Source: Rathayibacter rathayi (GTDB lineage: Bacteria; Actinomycetota; Actinomycetes; Actinomycetales; Microbacteriaceae). Taken from it: a stretch of DNA of 64,000 bases. Positions 1-10,158 of this stretch are shown one piece after another. Both the position numbers and the translations under genes were made by a program. The stretch is from positions 2,046,001-2,110,000 of the forward strand of contig NZ_CP028129.1 of the NCBI RefSeq assembly GCF_004011095.1, in the 5' to 3' direction. Positions within the stretch are counted from its first letter, which is position 1. Every line of letters begins with the position of its first letter. The notes under the pieces are model-generated. The model saw only the letters and a program-made list of their open reading frames with translations, was not told the origin of the DNA and did not search any database.

Positions 1-2541
1 GCCGAAGCGACCGTCGCGGATGCGGATCGGCTTGCCGCTGATCGGGTCCGCCTCGAACTCCTTGAGCGCGCTCGACGCACGCCGCGCCCCGTACTTGGGC
101 TGGGCGAAGATCTCGAGTGCGGTCGAGAGGTCGACCTCGAAGATCTGGTCTTCGCTCGTGAGCGACCGGCTGTCGGTGCCCTTCTTGATGTAGGGACCGT
201 AGCGCCCGTTCTGTGCGGTGATCGCCTCTCCACTCTCGGGGTCCTCACCCACCGTCCGCGGCAGATCGAGCAGGCGCAACGCCGTGGCCAAGTCGATCGA
301 CGCGACGTCCATCGACCTGAACAGGGAGGAGGTGCGCGGCTTGACGACCGCGGGCTTCTTCGCGCCGCGCTTCGCCGGTGCGGGTTCGGCGACCTCACCC
401 GTCGCCGGATCAGCCGCCGTCTCCGGCTCGGGGTCGACCTCGGTCACGTACGGGCCGAACCGGCCGTCCTTGACCACGACGGTCTTGCCGGAGTCGGGGT
501 TGCTGCCCAGCACACGGTCGGTCTGCACCGGGGCGTCGACGAGCTCCTGCGCCTTGGCAGGGGTGAGCTCGTCGGGTGCTAGCTCGAGCGGCAGGTTGAC
601 GCGCCGGGGCGTCTCCTGCCCCTCCTCCTGCGCAACCTCAAGGTAGGGGCCGTACTTGCCGATGCGCAGGGTGATCTCGTCGGTGATCCGCACGGAGTTG
701 ATGCTCTTCGCGTCGATCTCGCCGAGGTTGTCGACGACGTGGCGGAGCCCCGGGTGCGTCCCACCGCCGAAGTAGAAACGGTTGAGCCAGGAGACGCGGT
801 CCTCCTCTCCGCCGGCGATCCGGTCGAGGTCGCCTTCCATCTCGGCCGTGAAGTCGTACTCGACGAGGTCCGAGAAGAAGTCCTCGAGCAGCCGCACCAC
901 CGAGAAGGCGATCCAGTTGGGCACGAGGGCCGTGCCGCGCGGAGTCACGTAGCCGCGGTCGACGATCGTCGAGATGATCGAGGCGTAGGTCGAGGGGCGG
1001 CCGATGCCGAGTTCCTCGAGCGACTTGACCAGGCTCGCCTCGGTGTATCGCGGGGGCGGGGAGGTCTCGTGGCCCTTCGCCTCAACCTCGGCCACGACCA
1101 CCTTCTGGCCCACCTCGAGCGGAGGCAGTTTGGCGTCCTTCTCGTCGCGGGCGCCGTGGCGCTCCTCATCGCGACCCTCCTCGTAGGCGAGCAGGAAGCC
1201 GCGGAAGGTGATGACGGTGCCGGAGGCGGTGAACTCGGCGGTTTGCGCGATGTCGCCCGCCGGCTCGGCGAGGAGGGTCACCGTGGCGGTCGAGCCCTTC
1301 GCATCGGCCATCTGCGAGGCGACCGTGCGCTTCCAGATGAGCTCGTAGAGGCGGAGATCGTTGCCGCGCAGGGTGCCTGAGAGCTGATCGGGAGTGCGGA
1401 ACGTCTCGCCCGCTGGCCGGATCGCCTCGTGCGCCTCCTGGGCGTTCTTGTTCTTGCCCGAGTAGAGACGCGGCTTCTCTGGGACCGTCTCGGCTCCGTA
1501 GAGCGAGGCCGCCTGGCTTCGCGCAGCGTTCAGCGCCTGCTGTGAGAGCCCGGGCGAGTCGGTCCTCATGTACGTGATGAAGCCGTTCTCGTAGAGCGAC
1601 TGCGCGACGCTCATCGTCTGGCGCGCTGAGAAGCGGAGCTTGCGCGCCGCCTCCTGCTGGAGCGTGGACGTGGTGAACGGGGCGGCGGGGCGCCGCGAGT
1701 AGGGCTTGGATTCGAGGTTCGAGACCCGCACTGTGGTGGCGGGTTCGCGCAGTGCCTCGGCGAGAGCTCTGGCGGAGGACTCGTCGAGGACGGTGACATC
1801 GCCCTTCAACTGTCCGCGGTCGTCGAAGTCGCGGCCGCTTCCCATTCGCTTACCGTCCAGCCGTGCCAGGCGGGCGTCGAATCCTGCCGCGGCGTCCGAC
1901 TCAGGTGCGAGCACGGTCGCGAGGTCCCAGTAGCTCGCCGAGACAAACGCCAGGCGCTCGCGCTCCCGGTCGACGACGAGGCGGGTCGCCGCCGACTGCA
2001 CGCGGCCAGCTGAGAGACCCGGGCCGACCTTGCGCCAGAGCACGGGTGAGATTTCGTAGCCGTAGAGGCGATCGAGGATGCGGCGGGTCTCCTGCGCATC
2101 AACGAGTGAGGTGTCGATATCACGCGTGTTGTCGCGGGCCTTCTGGATGGCGTCCTTGGTGATTTCGTGGAAGACCATGCGGTGCACGGGCACCTTGGGC
2201 TTGAGCTCCTCGAGCAGGTGCCACGCGATGGCTTCGCCCTCGCGGTCCTCATCAGTGGCGAGGTAGAGCTCGTCGGCGTTCTTGAGGGCGCGCTTGAGAT
2301 CGGCGACCGTTTTCTTCTTCTGGTCGGAGACGACGTAGTAGGGCTCGAAGCCGTTGTCGACGTCAACGGAGAACTTGCCGAGCGGGCCCTTCTTCAGCTC
2401 CGGCGGGAGGTTCTTCGGCTCGATGAGGTCGCGGATGTGCCCGACGGAGGCGAGCACCTCATAGCCATCGCCCAGGTACTGGGCGATGGTCTTGGCTTTC
2501 GCCGGCGACTCGACGATCACCAGCTTCTTCGTGCCGGACAC
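1..2541 (-). CDS. topA: DNA topoisomerase I (3' end beyond window)
   Basis: Type IA topoisomerase that relaxes negative supercoils by passing one strand through a transient single-strand break. 847 codons are visible; the C-terminus lies beyond position 1. The N-terminus carries the Toprim domain (VESPAKAKTI at residues 10-19, DEDREGEAI at 97-105). The active-site tyrosine is Y324 in the motif FITYMRTDS. Toward the visible C-terminus are repeats with conserved GRFGPY/GKYGPY motifs, typical of bacterial TopA C-terminal domains, separated by an Ala/Pro/Lys-rich linker. The GTG start was chosen because GAGGAG lies just upstream and the translation begins at the conserved SGTKKLVIVESP. The family is about 900-950 residues in actinobacteria, so only a short tail is missing. 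Confidence 0.97.
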   Translation of the reverse strand, partial: MSGTKKLVIVESPAKAKTIAQYLGDGYEVLASVGHIRDLIEPKNLPPELKKGPLGKFSVDVDNGFEPYYVVSDQKKKTVADLKRALKNADELYLATDEDREGEAIAWHLLEELKPKVPVHRMVFHEITKDAIQKARDNTRDIDTSLVDAQETRRILDRLYGYEISPVLWRKVGPGLSAGRVQSAATRLVVDRERERLAFVSASYWDLATVLAPESDAAAGFDARLARLDGKRMGSGRDFDDRGQLKGDVTVLDESSARALAEALREPATTVRVSNLESKPYSRRPAAPFTTSTLQQEAARKLRFSARQTMSVAQSLYENGFITYMRTDSPGLSQQALNAARSQAASLYGAETVPEKPRLYSGKNKNAQEAHEAIRPAGETFRTPDQLSGTLRGNDLRLYELIWKRTVASQMADAKGSTATVTLLAEPAGDIAQTAEFTASGTVITFRGFLLAYEEGRDEERHGARDEKDAKLPPLEVGQKVVVAEVEAKGHETSPPPRYTEASLVKSLEELGIGRPSTYASIISTIVDRGYVTPRGTALVPNWIAFSVVRLLEDFFSDLVEYDFTAEMEGDLDRIAGGEEDRVSWLNRFYFGGGTHPGLRHVVDNLGEIDAKSINSVRITDEITLRIGKYGPYLEVAQEEGQETPRRVNLPLELAPDELTPAKAQELVDAPVQTDRVLGSNPDSGKTVVVKDGRFGPYVTEVDPEPETAADPATGEVAEPAPAKRGAKKPAVVKPRTSSLFRSMDVASIDLATALRLLDLPRTVGEDPESGEAITAQNGRYGPYIKKGTDSRSLTSEDQIFEVDLSTALEIFAQPKYGARRASSALKEFEADPISGKPIRIRDGRFG

Positions 2542-2822
2542 AGTTCTCCTCGATTGGTGCTGTCGGGTCGGACGACCAGTGGTCCGACATCCCCTGCTTC
2601 GGGGAGACGGTGCGCGACGACATGGTACGGGGAACGGCGACGCGTCCCCATCGGCGGGGCCGCCCGACAGGCACACCATACACACTGACTCGGGCGTCCT
2701 TCGCCCTCCTGCCGCCCGGGACCTCGGGAACCGTACGAGAACGCAGGCCACCGCCTCCCAATCGCCTGCCCGGTCCGTGGCGGGTGGGGTGACGCGCGAC
2801 GCCGATCGGCGCATGATGAAGC

Positions 2823-3071
2823 ATGGCAACGACGCACACCACCACAACCTCCGCCTATACGGCCAAGTTCCTCGACGGCCCACTGGAGGGGAAGACCCTC
2901 CGCCGCGGATACGGCAACGACTCGGCTCCCGCCGCGCGCTTGGAGATTCCCGGCGCCCGAGCGGGCTCGCGCTACATCTACCTCCTCTCCGGCGGGCTCG
3001 AGCACGACGAGGGGGCGGGCGCCCTGCCGACCGCTGCCGCCTACCGCTACCAGCGCCTCAGCTCCGACTGA
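2823..3071 (+). CDS. small hypothetical protein (82 aa)
   Basis: An 82-residue protein I do not recognise. It is Thr-rich at the start, followed by a mixed stretch (AKFLDGPLEGKTLRRGYG) that reads like a compact beta-rich domain, and ends in RYQRLSSD. No signal peptide or membrane segment is visible. It is divergent from topA; the 281 bases between them hold no other gene I can support. A start at ATG 2823 has only a weak purine stretch upstream. Codon composition is like the neighbours, and the residue content is not the Arg/Ala/Pro-rich pattern of shadow frames, so I think it is real, but no function can be given. Confidence 0.6.
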   Translation: MATTHTTTTSAYTAKFLDGPLEGKTLRRGYGNDSAPAARLEIPGARAGSRYIYLLSGGLEHDEGAGALPTAAAYRYQRLSSD

Positions 3072-3136
3072 GGGGGCCCTGGCGCAAGGGTGGTCCGCTC
3101 CTCGATGCCGACCACCCTCGCGCGAGGTCGCACGGC

Positions 3137-3499
3137 TCACGGTGGCGGCCCTGCCCGCGAGCGCGCGGTGAAGGTGAGGGAGAGCGGGTCCACCGCGACC
3201 GCCGTCGCCACGCTCGCCACACTTCCGTCGAGCGTGCAGAGGCGGAGTTCGGCGCCGTTCGCCTGCGCGACCTCTGCCGCCCGCCGGCACGGGTCGCCGG
3301 TGAGCAGTCCGGACGCGACGTCCGCGGCGGCGAGCGCCGATGCGTCCGCCGCCGCCACCGCCCGCTGATTTCCGACGACTCCGCTGCAACCGGCGAGCAC
3401 GGCGACCGTCACCAGGATCGTGCCCGCGACGACCCCGACGGCGACGACCGCTGCCGATCCCTGGTCCCCGTCGCAGACCCCTCGAAGCGCCCGGCGCAT
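3137..3499 (-). CDS. TadE-like minor pilin (Rv3654c family)
   Basis: Last gene of a minus-strand Tad/Flp pilus operon. The 120-residue product has a short charged N-terminus (CDGDQGSAAV) followed by one hydrophobic segment at about residues 16-42 and a small exported domain rich in Ala (AVAAADASALAAADVASGL), with two Cys (in GDPCRRAA and LRLCTL) that could form a disulfide. This is the layout of the Rv3654c/TadE-like proteins next to mycobacterial TadA loci. Its ATG overlaps the stop codon of the preceding gene as TGATG, which indicates translational coupling. Likely a membrane-anchored minor pilus component; inferred from context and topology. Confidence 0.8.
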   Translation of the reverse strand: MRRALRGVCDGDQGSAAVVAVGVVAGTILVTVAVLAGCSGVVGNQRAVAAADASALAAADVASGLLTGDPCRRAAEVAQANGAELRLCTLDGSVASVATAVAVDPLSLTFTARSRAGPPP

Positions 3500-3849
3500 C
3501 AGCCGCCACCGCCCAGTGCGCAGGACCGGACCGCGACCGGGAGCGACACCGCCGGCAGGGGACGCAGTCGAGCCGCGACGTCGACGCAGACCAGGCCGTC
3601 CTGGTCCCCCGTCGAGACGGACGCCCCCACGACGCGAGCGAGCGCCACGCCGGGGTCGTCGCCCCGCGCCGCGGACCGGGCCGCGTCGGCCGCGGCATCG
3701 ACGAGCCGGATGTACTGCGCCGAGGCCGCCACCGACCCCAGGCAGAGCGCCAGCACGACGATCACCGCCGGGAGCACGAGGGCGAGCTCGGCCGTCGCCG
3801 ACCCCTGCTCCGGCGCGAGCCGCGCGCGCAGGTGCGCGAGGGCTCTCAT
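3499..3849 (-). CDS. TadE family pilus protein
   Basis: A 116-residue TadE-type protein. The motif EQGSATAELALVLPAVIVVLAL (residues about 14-35) is the characteristic TadE signature: a Glu near the start of a single transmembrane helix, recognised in assembly of Flp/Tad pili. The rest is a periplasm-side domain with two Cys. The ATG overlaps the upstream pilin gene by four bases (ATGA), and the stop overlaps the next gene as TGATG, so the three small genes are translationally coupled. Role: membrane-anchored minor pilin or assembly factor, by family knowledge. Confidence 0.88.
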   Translation of the reverse strand: MRALAHLRARLAPEQGSATAELALVLPAVIVVLALCLGSVAASAQYIRLVDAAADAARSAARGDDPGVALARVVGASVSTGDQDGLVCVDVAARLRPLPAVSLPVAVRSCALGGGG

Positions 3850-4208
3850 CCTGCTGCTGTGAGAGCGCGGGTCACCAGATCGGTGAGGATGTTCCGCACC
3901 TCGTCGCCCTTGAGGATGACCACCAGCAGTCCCGCGAACCCGACAGCGGCCATCGTCGCGATCGCGTACTCCGCCGTCGCGGACCCCTCCTCCTCGCTCA
4001 GCACGCCGAGCCCCCTTCTCCCGCGTCCGCGCCACTGGTCTCCGCCGCCGCGCGAGAAGTCGCCGCCGACTCCTGCGCTCGAGGCGACACTCCGTCCGCC
4101 CGCGGGGCTCAGGCTCGTCCGTGCCCAACCGCTCCCCGCGCCCGGGCTCCGGGAGAACCTCCCGCTCCGCGCGACTCCCCCACTGCTGATCGCCGTCTTG
4201 CTGCTCAT
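3846..4208 (-). CDS. Flp-like pilin, DUF4244 family
   Basis: A 120-residue protein with a Gly/Ser/Arg-rich N-terminal half and a pilin-like C-terminal half: EEEGSATAEYAIATMAAVGFAGLLVVIL at about residues 75-102, then EVRNILTDLVTRALTAAG. This is the DUF4244 pattern, the actinobacterial relative of Flp prepilins (Rv3656c position in mycobacterial loci); the Glu-Tyr pair at the start of the helix matches the Flp processing region. Start ATG 4208 was chosen because GGAG lies about ten bases upstream; a longer frame exists but has no ribosome site. The unusually long disordered leader is odd for a pilin. Probably the major pilus subunit. Confidence 0.82.
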   Translation of the reverse strand: MSSKTAISSGGVARSGRFSRSPGAGSGWARTSLSPAGGRSVASSAGVGGDFSRGGGDQWRGRGRRGLGVLSEEEGSATAEYAIATMAAVGFAGLLVVILKGDEVRNILTDLVTRALTAAG

Positions 4209-4343
4209 CTGTCCTGCTCCGTTCCGCCCCGCTCCGTGCCCCCTCCTCCGAGGATCGCGCACCCGCGCTCCCACCGCGGCGGCCGTCGGCCGATCTGTGG
4301 AGCACAGCGGGATTCCGCTCCTGTGGAGGAGTCGCTGACCGCC

Positions 4344-5341
4344 TCACGCCGCGACCGAGAACGTCGAGAGCAGCACCGACACGACCATCGGAGCCACGCC
4401 GAGCAGGAGGAACGCCGGCAGCACGCACACGCCCAGCGGCAGCATCAGCGTCACTCCGAGGCGCGCGGCGCGCTCCCGCGCTCCGGAGGACGCCCGCGCC
4501 CGCACCAGCGCCGCCTCGCTCCTCAGCAGACGGCCCGCCGGGACGCCCGCCGCCGCCGACAGTGCCAGCACCGAATCGGCGTCGGCGAGAACCCGCTCGT
4601 CGGCGCCAAGGCCGCATTCGGCGAGTGACGCCAGCATCTGGGCCCGCGACGAATCGAGCGAGCCACCGCCGGCCAGCGCGACCGCGAGGAGGTCGAGGGC
4701 AAGCCCGGGCGCCGGGTCGTCGGGAAAAGCCCCGTGAACGAGCCGCCGCGTCCAGGCGTGCGCGCCTGCCATCAGCCCGGCACCCCCGACGAGGCAGATG
4801 AGGCCCGGCACCGTCCCGAGGAGCACGCCCACCACATCGAAGCCCAGCAGCCCACCCAGACCCAGTGCGGCGAGCGGCAGAGCACCCACCACCCGCCCCG
4901 TTGCGGCTGGACCGGCCAGAGCCACGGCGATGTCACGGTTCGCCCGGGCCAGCTCGCGCAGCGACTCCGCCAGCTCGCTGAGAGCTGCGGCGATCGGCGC
5001 GCCGGAGTCGGCGGCCACCCGCCAGGCAGCGGCCAGCGCTGCCCACGCGGTCGCTTCTCCAGCATTCGGCCCGGAAGCTCTCCATCGGGCCGGGCACCGC
5101 CCCGGCCGCCCCGCCGCGAGGCCGGTACCCCGCGCAGCAGCGCTGCGGTCACGTCGCCGCCGCGCGCGGCTTCCTCCGACACCGCCCGGAGGAGCCGCCG
5201 TCGCCGCGCGTCGCCGCGATCCGCTCCCTCCGCGGCCGCGAGGTGCCGGAGTGCCGACGACGGAGCCACTCCCGCTGCGAGGAGCACAGCCAGCCGGTGC
5301 ACCACGGCGGCGACCTCGTCCAGGCCGTCGTGACCCCTCAC
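4344..5341 (-). pseudogene. TadB/TadC-like secretion protein gene with apparent frameshift
   Basis: Type II secretion F-family inner-membrane protein, which forms the platform on which TadA drives pilus assembly. The N-terminal part (from GTG 5341, beginning [20 protein letters not shown]) is in one frame; the C-terminal part (AWAALAAAWRVAADSG onward, with hydrophobic segments GALPLAALGLGGLLG and LGVTLMLPLGVCVLPAFLLL) is in another. The switch lies between about 5065 and 5115 and needs one missing base. Restoring it gives about 332 residues, a normal length. GTG 5341 overlaps the tadA stop as GTGA, so the start is sound. Either a real frameshift or a sequencing error in a G/C-rich run. Mycobacterial loci have two F-family genes; only this one is present here. 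Confidence 0.8.
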
Positions 5342-6354
5342 CCGCCCGACCTCGATGAGCTCGGCAGCGTCCCTTCGCCAACCCTCAGCCGCCCGTCGCC
5401 TGCGAGCGAGAACGTCCCGGACGCCACGAGCCGCCGCCGCCCGCCGCGCCGTTCAAGGTGCAGCACCAGGTCGATCGCGCTGACCGTCTGCCGGGCGATT
5501 GCCTCGGGGCCCAGGCCCGCGAGGACCCCGAGCGCCTCTAGGCGCGCCGGAACGTCCTCGAGGGAGTTGGCATGCAGGGTGCCCGCGCCGCCGTCGTGGC
5601 CGGTGTTCAGCGCGGACAGCAGCTCGCGCAGCTCCCCACCGCGACACTCCCCAAGGACCAGACGGTCGGGCCGCATTCGCAGCGCCTCCCTCACCAGCCG
5701 GTCCAGGCCGACGGCCCCGGCGCCTTCGAGGTTCGGCTGCCGCGCCTCAAGCGAGACGACGTGCGGGTGCGCCGGCCGTAGCTCGCCGACGTCCTCGATC
5801 GTCACGATCCGCTCGGTGGGCGACGCGCAGCCCAGCAACGCACCGAGCAACGTCGTCTTTCCCGACCCGCCCGCTCCCGAGATCAGCAGGTTCCAGCGCT
5901 CGCGGACCGCGCGGCGTAGCAGCCGGACGCCGTCCTCATCCAGCATCCCCGCCGCCTGCAGCTGCGCGAGCGTCCAGGAGTCGGCCCGCGGAACCCGCAC
6001 CGAGACCAGCGCTCCCCCGATCGCCACCGGCGGCAGTACGACGTGCACGCGGACCCCGTATCGCAGCCGGACATCGACGCACGGGCTCGCCTCATCGACG
6101 TGCCGCCCGCCGGCCGCGACCAGTGCCACGGCGAACCGCCGCGCTCCTGCAGCGTCCAGCGTCCACTCCGGCACTCGCTCCGCGCCACCGCCCCGGTCGA
6201 CCCAGAGGCCCGCACCACCGTTCACGAAAAGATCGGTCACCGCGGGATCGGCGGCGTGTGGGGCGAGTAGCCCGAGGGCGGCGGCGGCAGGGCGCACCGG
6301 CGTCGGATCGCGGCGGTGCTCGGCGGGGACGAGGGGGATGAAGTCAGGGCTCAT
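5338..6354 (-). CDS. tadA: Tad pilus assembly ATPase TadA/CpaF
   Basis: Secretion ATPase that powers Flp pilus assembly at the cytoplasmic face. The 338-residue product has Walker [10 protein letters not shown] at 160-168 (K166), the Asp box [11 protein letters not shown] at about 182-192, Walker [10 protein letters not shown] at about 231-239 and the His box [13 protein letters not shown] at 252-264. First gene of the pilus operon, overlapping the F-family gene by four bases. The start is uncertain: ATG 6354 gives the best match to family length but has only GGGA upstream; an in-frame ATG at 6384 is possible. The CpaE/Ssd-like ATPase that usually precedes tadA in mycobacteria is absent. Confidence 0.92.
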   Translation of the reverse strand: MSPDFIPLVPAEHRRDPTPVRPAAAALGLLAPHAADPAVTDLFVNGGAGLWVDRGGGAERVPEWTLDAAGARRFAVALVAAGGRHVDEASPCVDVRLRYGVRVHVVLPPVAIGGALVSVRVPRADSWTLAQLQAAGMLDEDGVRLLRRAVRERWNLLISGAGGSGKTTLLGALLGCASPTERIVTIEDVGELRPAHPHVVSLEARQPNLEGAGAVGLDRLVREALRMRPDRLVLGECRGGELRELLSALNTGHDGGAGTLHANSLEDVPARLEALGVLAGLGPEAIARQTVSAIDLVLHLERRGGRRRLVASGTFSLAGDGRLRVGEGTLPSSSRSGG

Positions 6355-6487
6355 TCCCGCACGGTAGGAGCCGCCGACGCGCATCAGGGCGTCCCGGTGG
6401 CCGACCCGAAGAGAGACCCGCTCATCCGCACCTGTGGAGGAGCATCGCCACCTCCGCTCGCTGCTGCGGACCGCTCCCGAACGGGAA

Positions 6488-6520
6488 ACGCCCCCGCGAG
6501 CCTTGCTCGAGCGGGGGCGT
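6488..6520. repeat. inverted repeat in the tadA-acs divergent gap
   Basis: Arms acgcccccgcgagc and gctcgagcgggggcgt form a long G/C-rich hairpin with one small bulge. It lies between two divergent genes, so it cannot terminate either of them; it may be a relic terminator of a lost gene or a structured leader. The 6355-6830 gap holds no other gene I can support. Confidence 0.5.
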
Positions 6521-6621
6521 CCGTCCGCCGTGGTCCGGCAGGAAGAAGGGGGCGGCACCCATTGGGGGGAACAGGTGCCGCCTCGGCGGCGCTGGATTGG
6601 GGGGAATCACTTGCGCCGCAG

Positions 6622-6640
6622 GGCCGAAGTTCATTCGGCC
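6622..6640 (+). promoter_or_regulatory. palindrome upstream of acs
   Basis: A perfect 7-base inverted repeat, ggccgaa and ttcggcc, with a 5-base spacer, about 190 bases upstream of the acs start. Candidate operator for acetate control of acs; no regulator can be named from sequence. Confidence 0.3.
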
Positions 6641-6830
6641 GTATGCAACTGTAGGGGACGAACCGCGATTCGCCAAGTCCGGATTCGGTTCTCTACGAAG
6701 TCTCAACTTACGCTTGCCGGAACGCCAGCTTCACGGACACTGCGGTGAGCGTCGGAGTCGAGCGCTACGGTGGTCCGACGCCGACCGCGCGGGCCGGCGA
6801 ACGTCTTACTCGCGAAGGAGCGAATCGAAG

Positions 6831-8825
<1,995 letters not shown>

Positions 8826-8866
8826 CGACGGGTCCTCTGCTAACCCCGACAACGCAATCCCGGCGA

Positions 8867-8910
8867 CCGTCGCTCCTCCCCCACCGCACCAGGCCGGAGA
8901 GGAGCGACGG
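8867..8910. terminator. bidirectional terminator between acs and ridA
   Basis: A perfect 12-base stem, ccgtcgctcctc and gaggagcgacgg, around a 20-base loop, lying between the convergent ends of acs and the RidA gene. No clear T run, as is common in high-GC actinobacteria. Confidence 0.7.
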
Positions 8911-8912
8911 CG

Positions 8913-9368
8913 TCAGTCGAAGGCGACGACCAGCTCGACCTCGACCGGCGCACCGAGCGGCAGCTCGGCCACACCCACGGCGGAGCGTGCATGCCGGCCG
9001 GCCTCGCCGAACAGGTCGCCGAGCAGCTCCGAAGCACCGTTGATCACGCCCGGCTGTCCGGTGAAACCGGAGGCCGAGGCGACGAACCCGGTGAGCTTCA
9101 CGACCCGCGTCACACGGTCCAGCGATCCGATCGCGTCGGCGACCGCCGCGAGCGCGTTGAGCGCGCAGGTGCGGGCGAGGTCCTTCGCCTGCTCGGGCGA
9201 CACGTCAGCGCCGACCAAGCCGGTCAGCGGCAGAGCGCCGTCGACGAAGGGGATCTGCCCGGCCGTGTAGACCAGTCCGCCGTGCACGACCGCGGGGACG
9301 TAGGCTCCGGCGGGGATAGCCACCGCGGGCAGCTCGACGCCGAGTTCCGCGAGCCGTTCGGCGATCAT
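8913..9368 (-). CDS. RidA family protein
   Basis: A 151-residue YjgF/YER057c/UK114 (RidA-type) protein. Archetypal RidA hydrolyses reactive enamine/imine intermediates from PLP enzymes, but this longer subfamily (typically about 150 residues with a VVHGGLVYTAGQIPFVDG stretch) is less well characterised and may differ. Family features seen are YTAGQIP, the central GSLDRVTRVVKLTGFV and the C-terminal GVAELPLGAPVEVELV. The ATG overlaps the stop of the upstream DUF4177 gene by four bases, so the two are translationally coupled. Confidence 0.9.
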   Translation of the reverse strand: MIAERLAELGVELPAVAIPAGAYVPAVVHGGLVYTAGQIPFVDGALPLTGLVGADVSPEQAKDLARTCALNALAAVADAIGSLDRVTRVVKLTGFVASASGFTGQPGVINGASELLGDLFGEAGRHARSAVGVAELPLGAPVEVELVVAFD

Positions 9369-9535
9369 GCGCCCGCCTCGGCGACGGGGCGCTTGAGGTA
9401 CGCGACGAGCCCGCCCTCGGGCCCGGTGACGATCTGGACCAACTCCCAGCCCTCTGACCCCCAGGTGTTCAGGATCGCCGTGGTGTTGTGGATCATCAGC
9501 GGCGTGGTGATGTACTCCCAGCGTGGGACGGACAT
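9365..9535 (-). CDS. DUF4177 domain protein (56 aa)
   Basis: A 56-residue protein beginning SVPRWEYITTPLMIHN and containing GSEGWELVQIVTGPEGGLVAYLKRP, the DUF4177 signature (WEY near the start, GWELV in the middle). Function unknown. ATG 9535 is preceded by GAGGAG at ideal spacing. It forms a two-gene unit with ridA through an ATGA overlap. Divergent from the ponA remnant, an arrangement I associate with actinobacterial penicillin-binding protein loci. Confidence 0.85.
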   Translation of the reverse strand: MSVPRWEYITTPLMIHNTTAILNTWGSEGWELVQIVTGPEGGLVAYLKRPVAEAGA

Positions 9536-9636
9536 GGCTCTCCTCGGGTGCTGCCGGTGCGGGACGACTGCTGAGCGCCGCGCATCGGCGGGATGAACGC
9601 CGCGGCTCGTCCGAGCGCGGCGACTACGCCGATTCT

Positions 9637-10081
9637 ATGTCGGGGCAGGGCAGGACCAGAGTCGTGACGACCATCGGGGGCGCCGTCGGCAGCCTGATCG
9701 GCATCGTCGCCATGTGAGAGTCGTCGCGGGGGTCCTGGTGGCCGCCTCGGTGACGCCGGCGATCGCGCTGAGCGGCATGGCCGCCGGGAACACGGTCGGG
9801 TCGCCGACGCGAAGTACGGCGGCGGCGCCTTCCCGGCGCCGGTCCGCTCACTCCTGGACGAGCCTCAGGAGGCGGTACCCCAGGTCACCGGGCAGAGCCC
9901 CGCCGCGGCCGCCGCGCGTCTGCGCTCCGTCGGCTTCACGGTGCGGACCGACGCCACTGCGGTTCCGTCCGACCGCCCGGCCGGGACGGTCGCCAGGACG
10001 AACCCGCCCGCCGGCTCCCGCGTCTCGAAGGGAGTCGAAATCACCCTGCAGATCAGCGCCGGCCCCGCGCCCCGTGGCTGA
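9637..10081 (+). pseudogene. scar of a class A penicillin-binding protein gene (ponA-type)
   Basis: Three pieces of one gene are visible in three frames. 9637-9714 encodes an N-terminus with the start of a membrane anchor (SGQGRTRVVTTIGGAVGSLIG) and runs into TGA. From 9717 another frame continues the anchor (VVAGVLVAASVTPAIALSGMAAGNTVG). From about 9800 a third frame gives VADAKYGGGAFPAPV followed by one PASTA domain (VPQVTGQSPAAAAARLRSVG to GVEITLQISAG). The transglycosylase and transpeptidase domains, about 650 residues, are missing. The order anchor, catalytic core, PASTA is that of a bifunctional peptidoglycan synthase. So this is an internal deletion plus a frameshift. Other synthases must exist elsewhere in the genome. 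Confidence 0.85.
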
Positions 10082-10158
10082 ATTTGGGCGCCACCGCAGG
10101 GAGCGTCCGGCAGAATGAACGGGGTCGCGCTCGCGGCCAATCCGCGAGAGAAGGACCC

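Noticed and set aside
6422..6706. 94-codon minus-strand frame upstream of tadA
   Set aside because: It includes the long hairpin, has no ribosome site and no recognisable domain.
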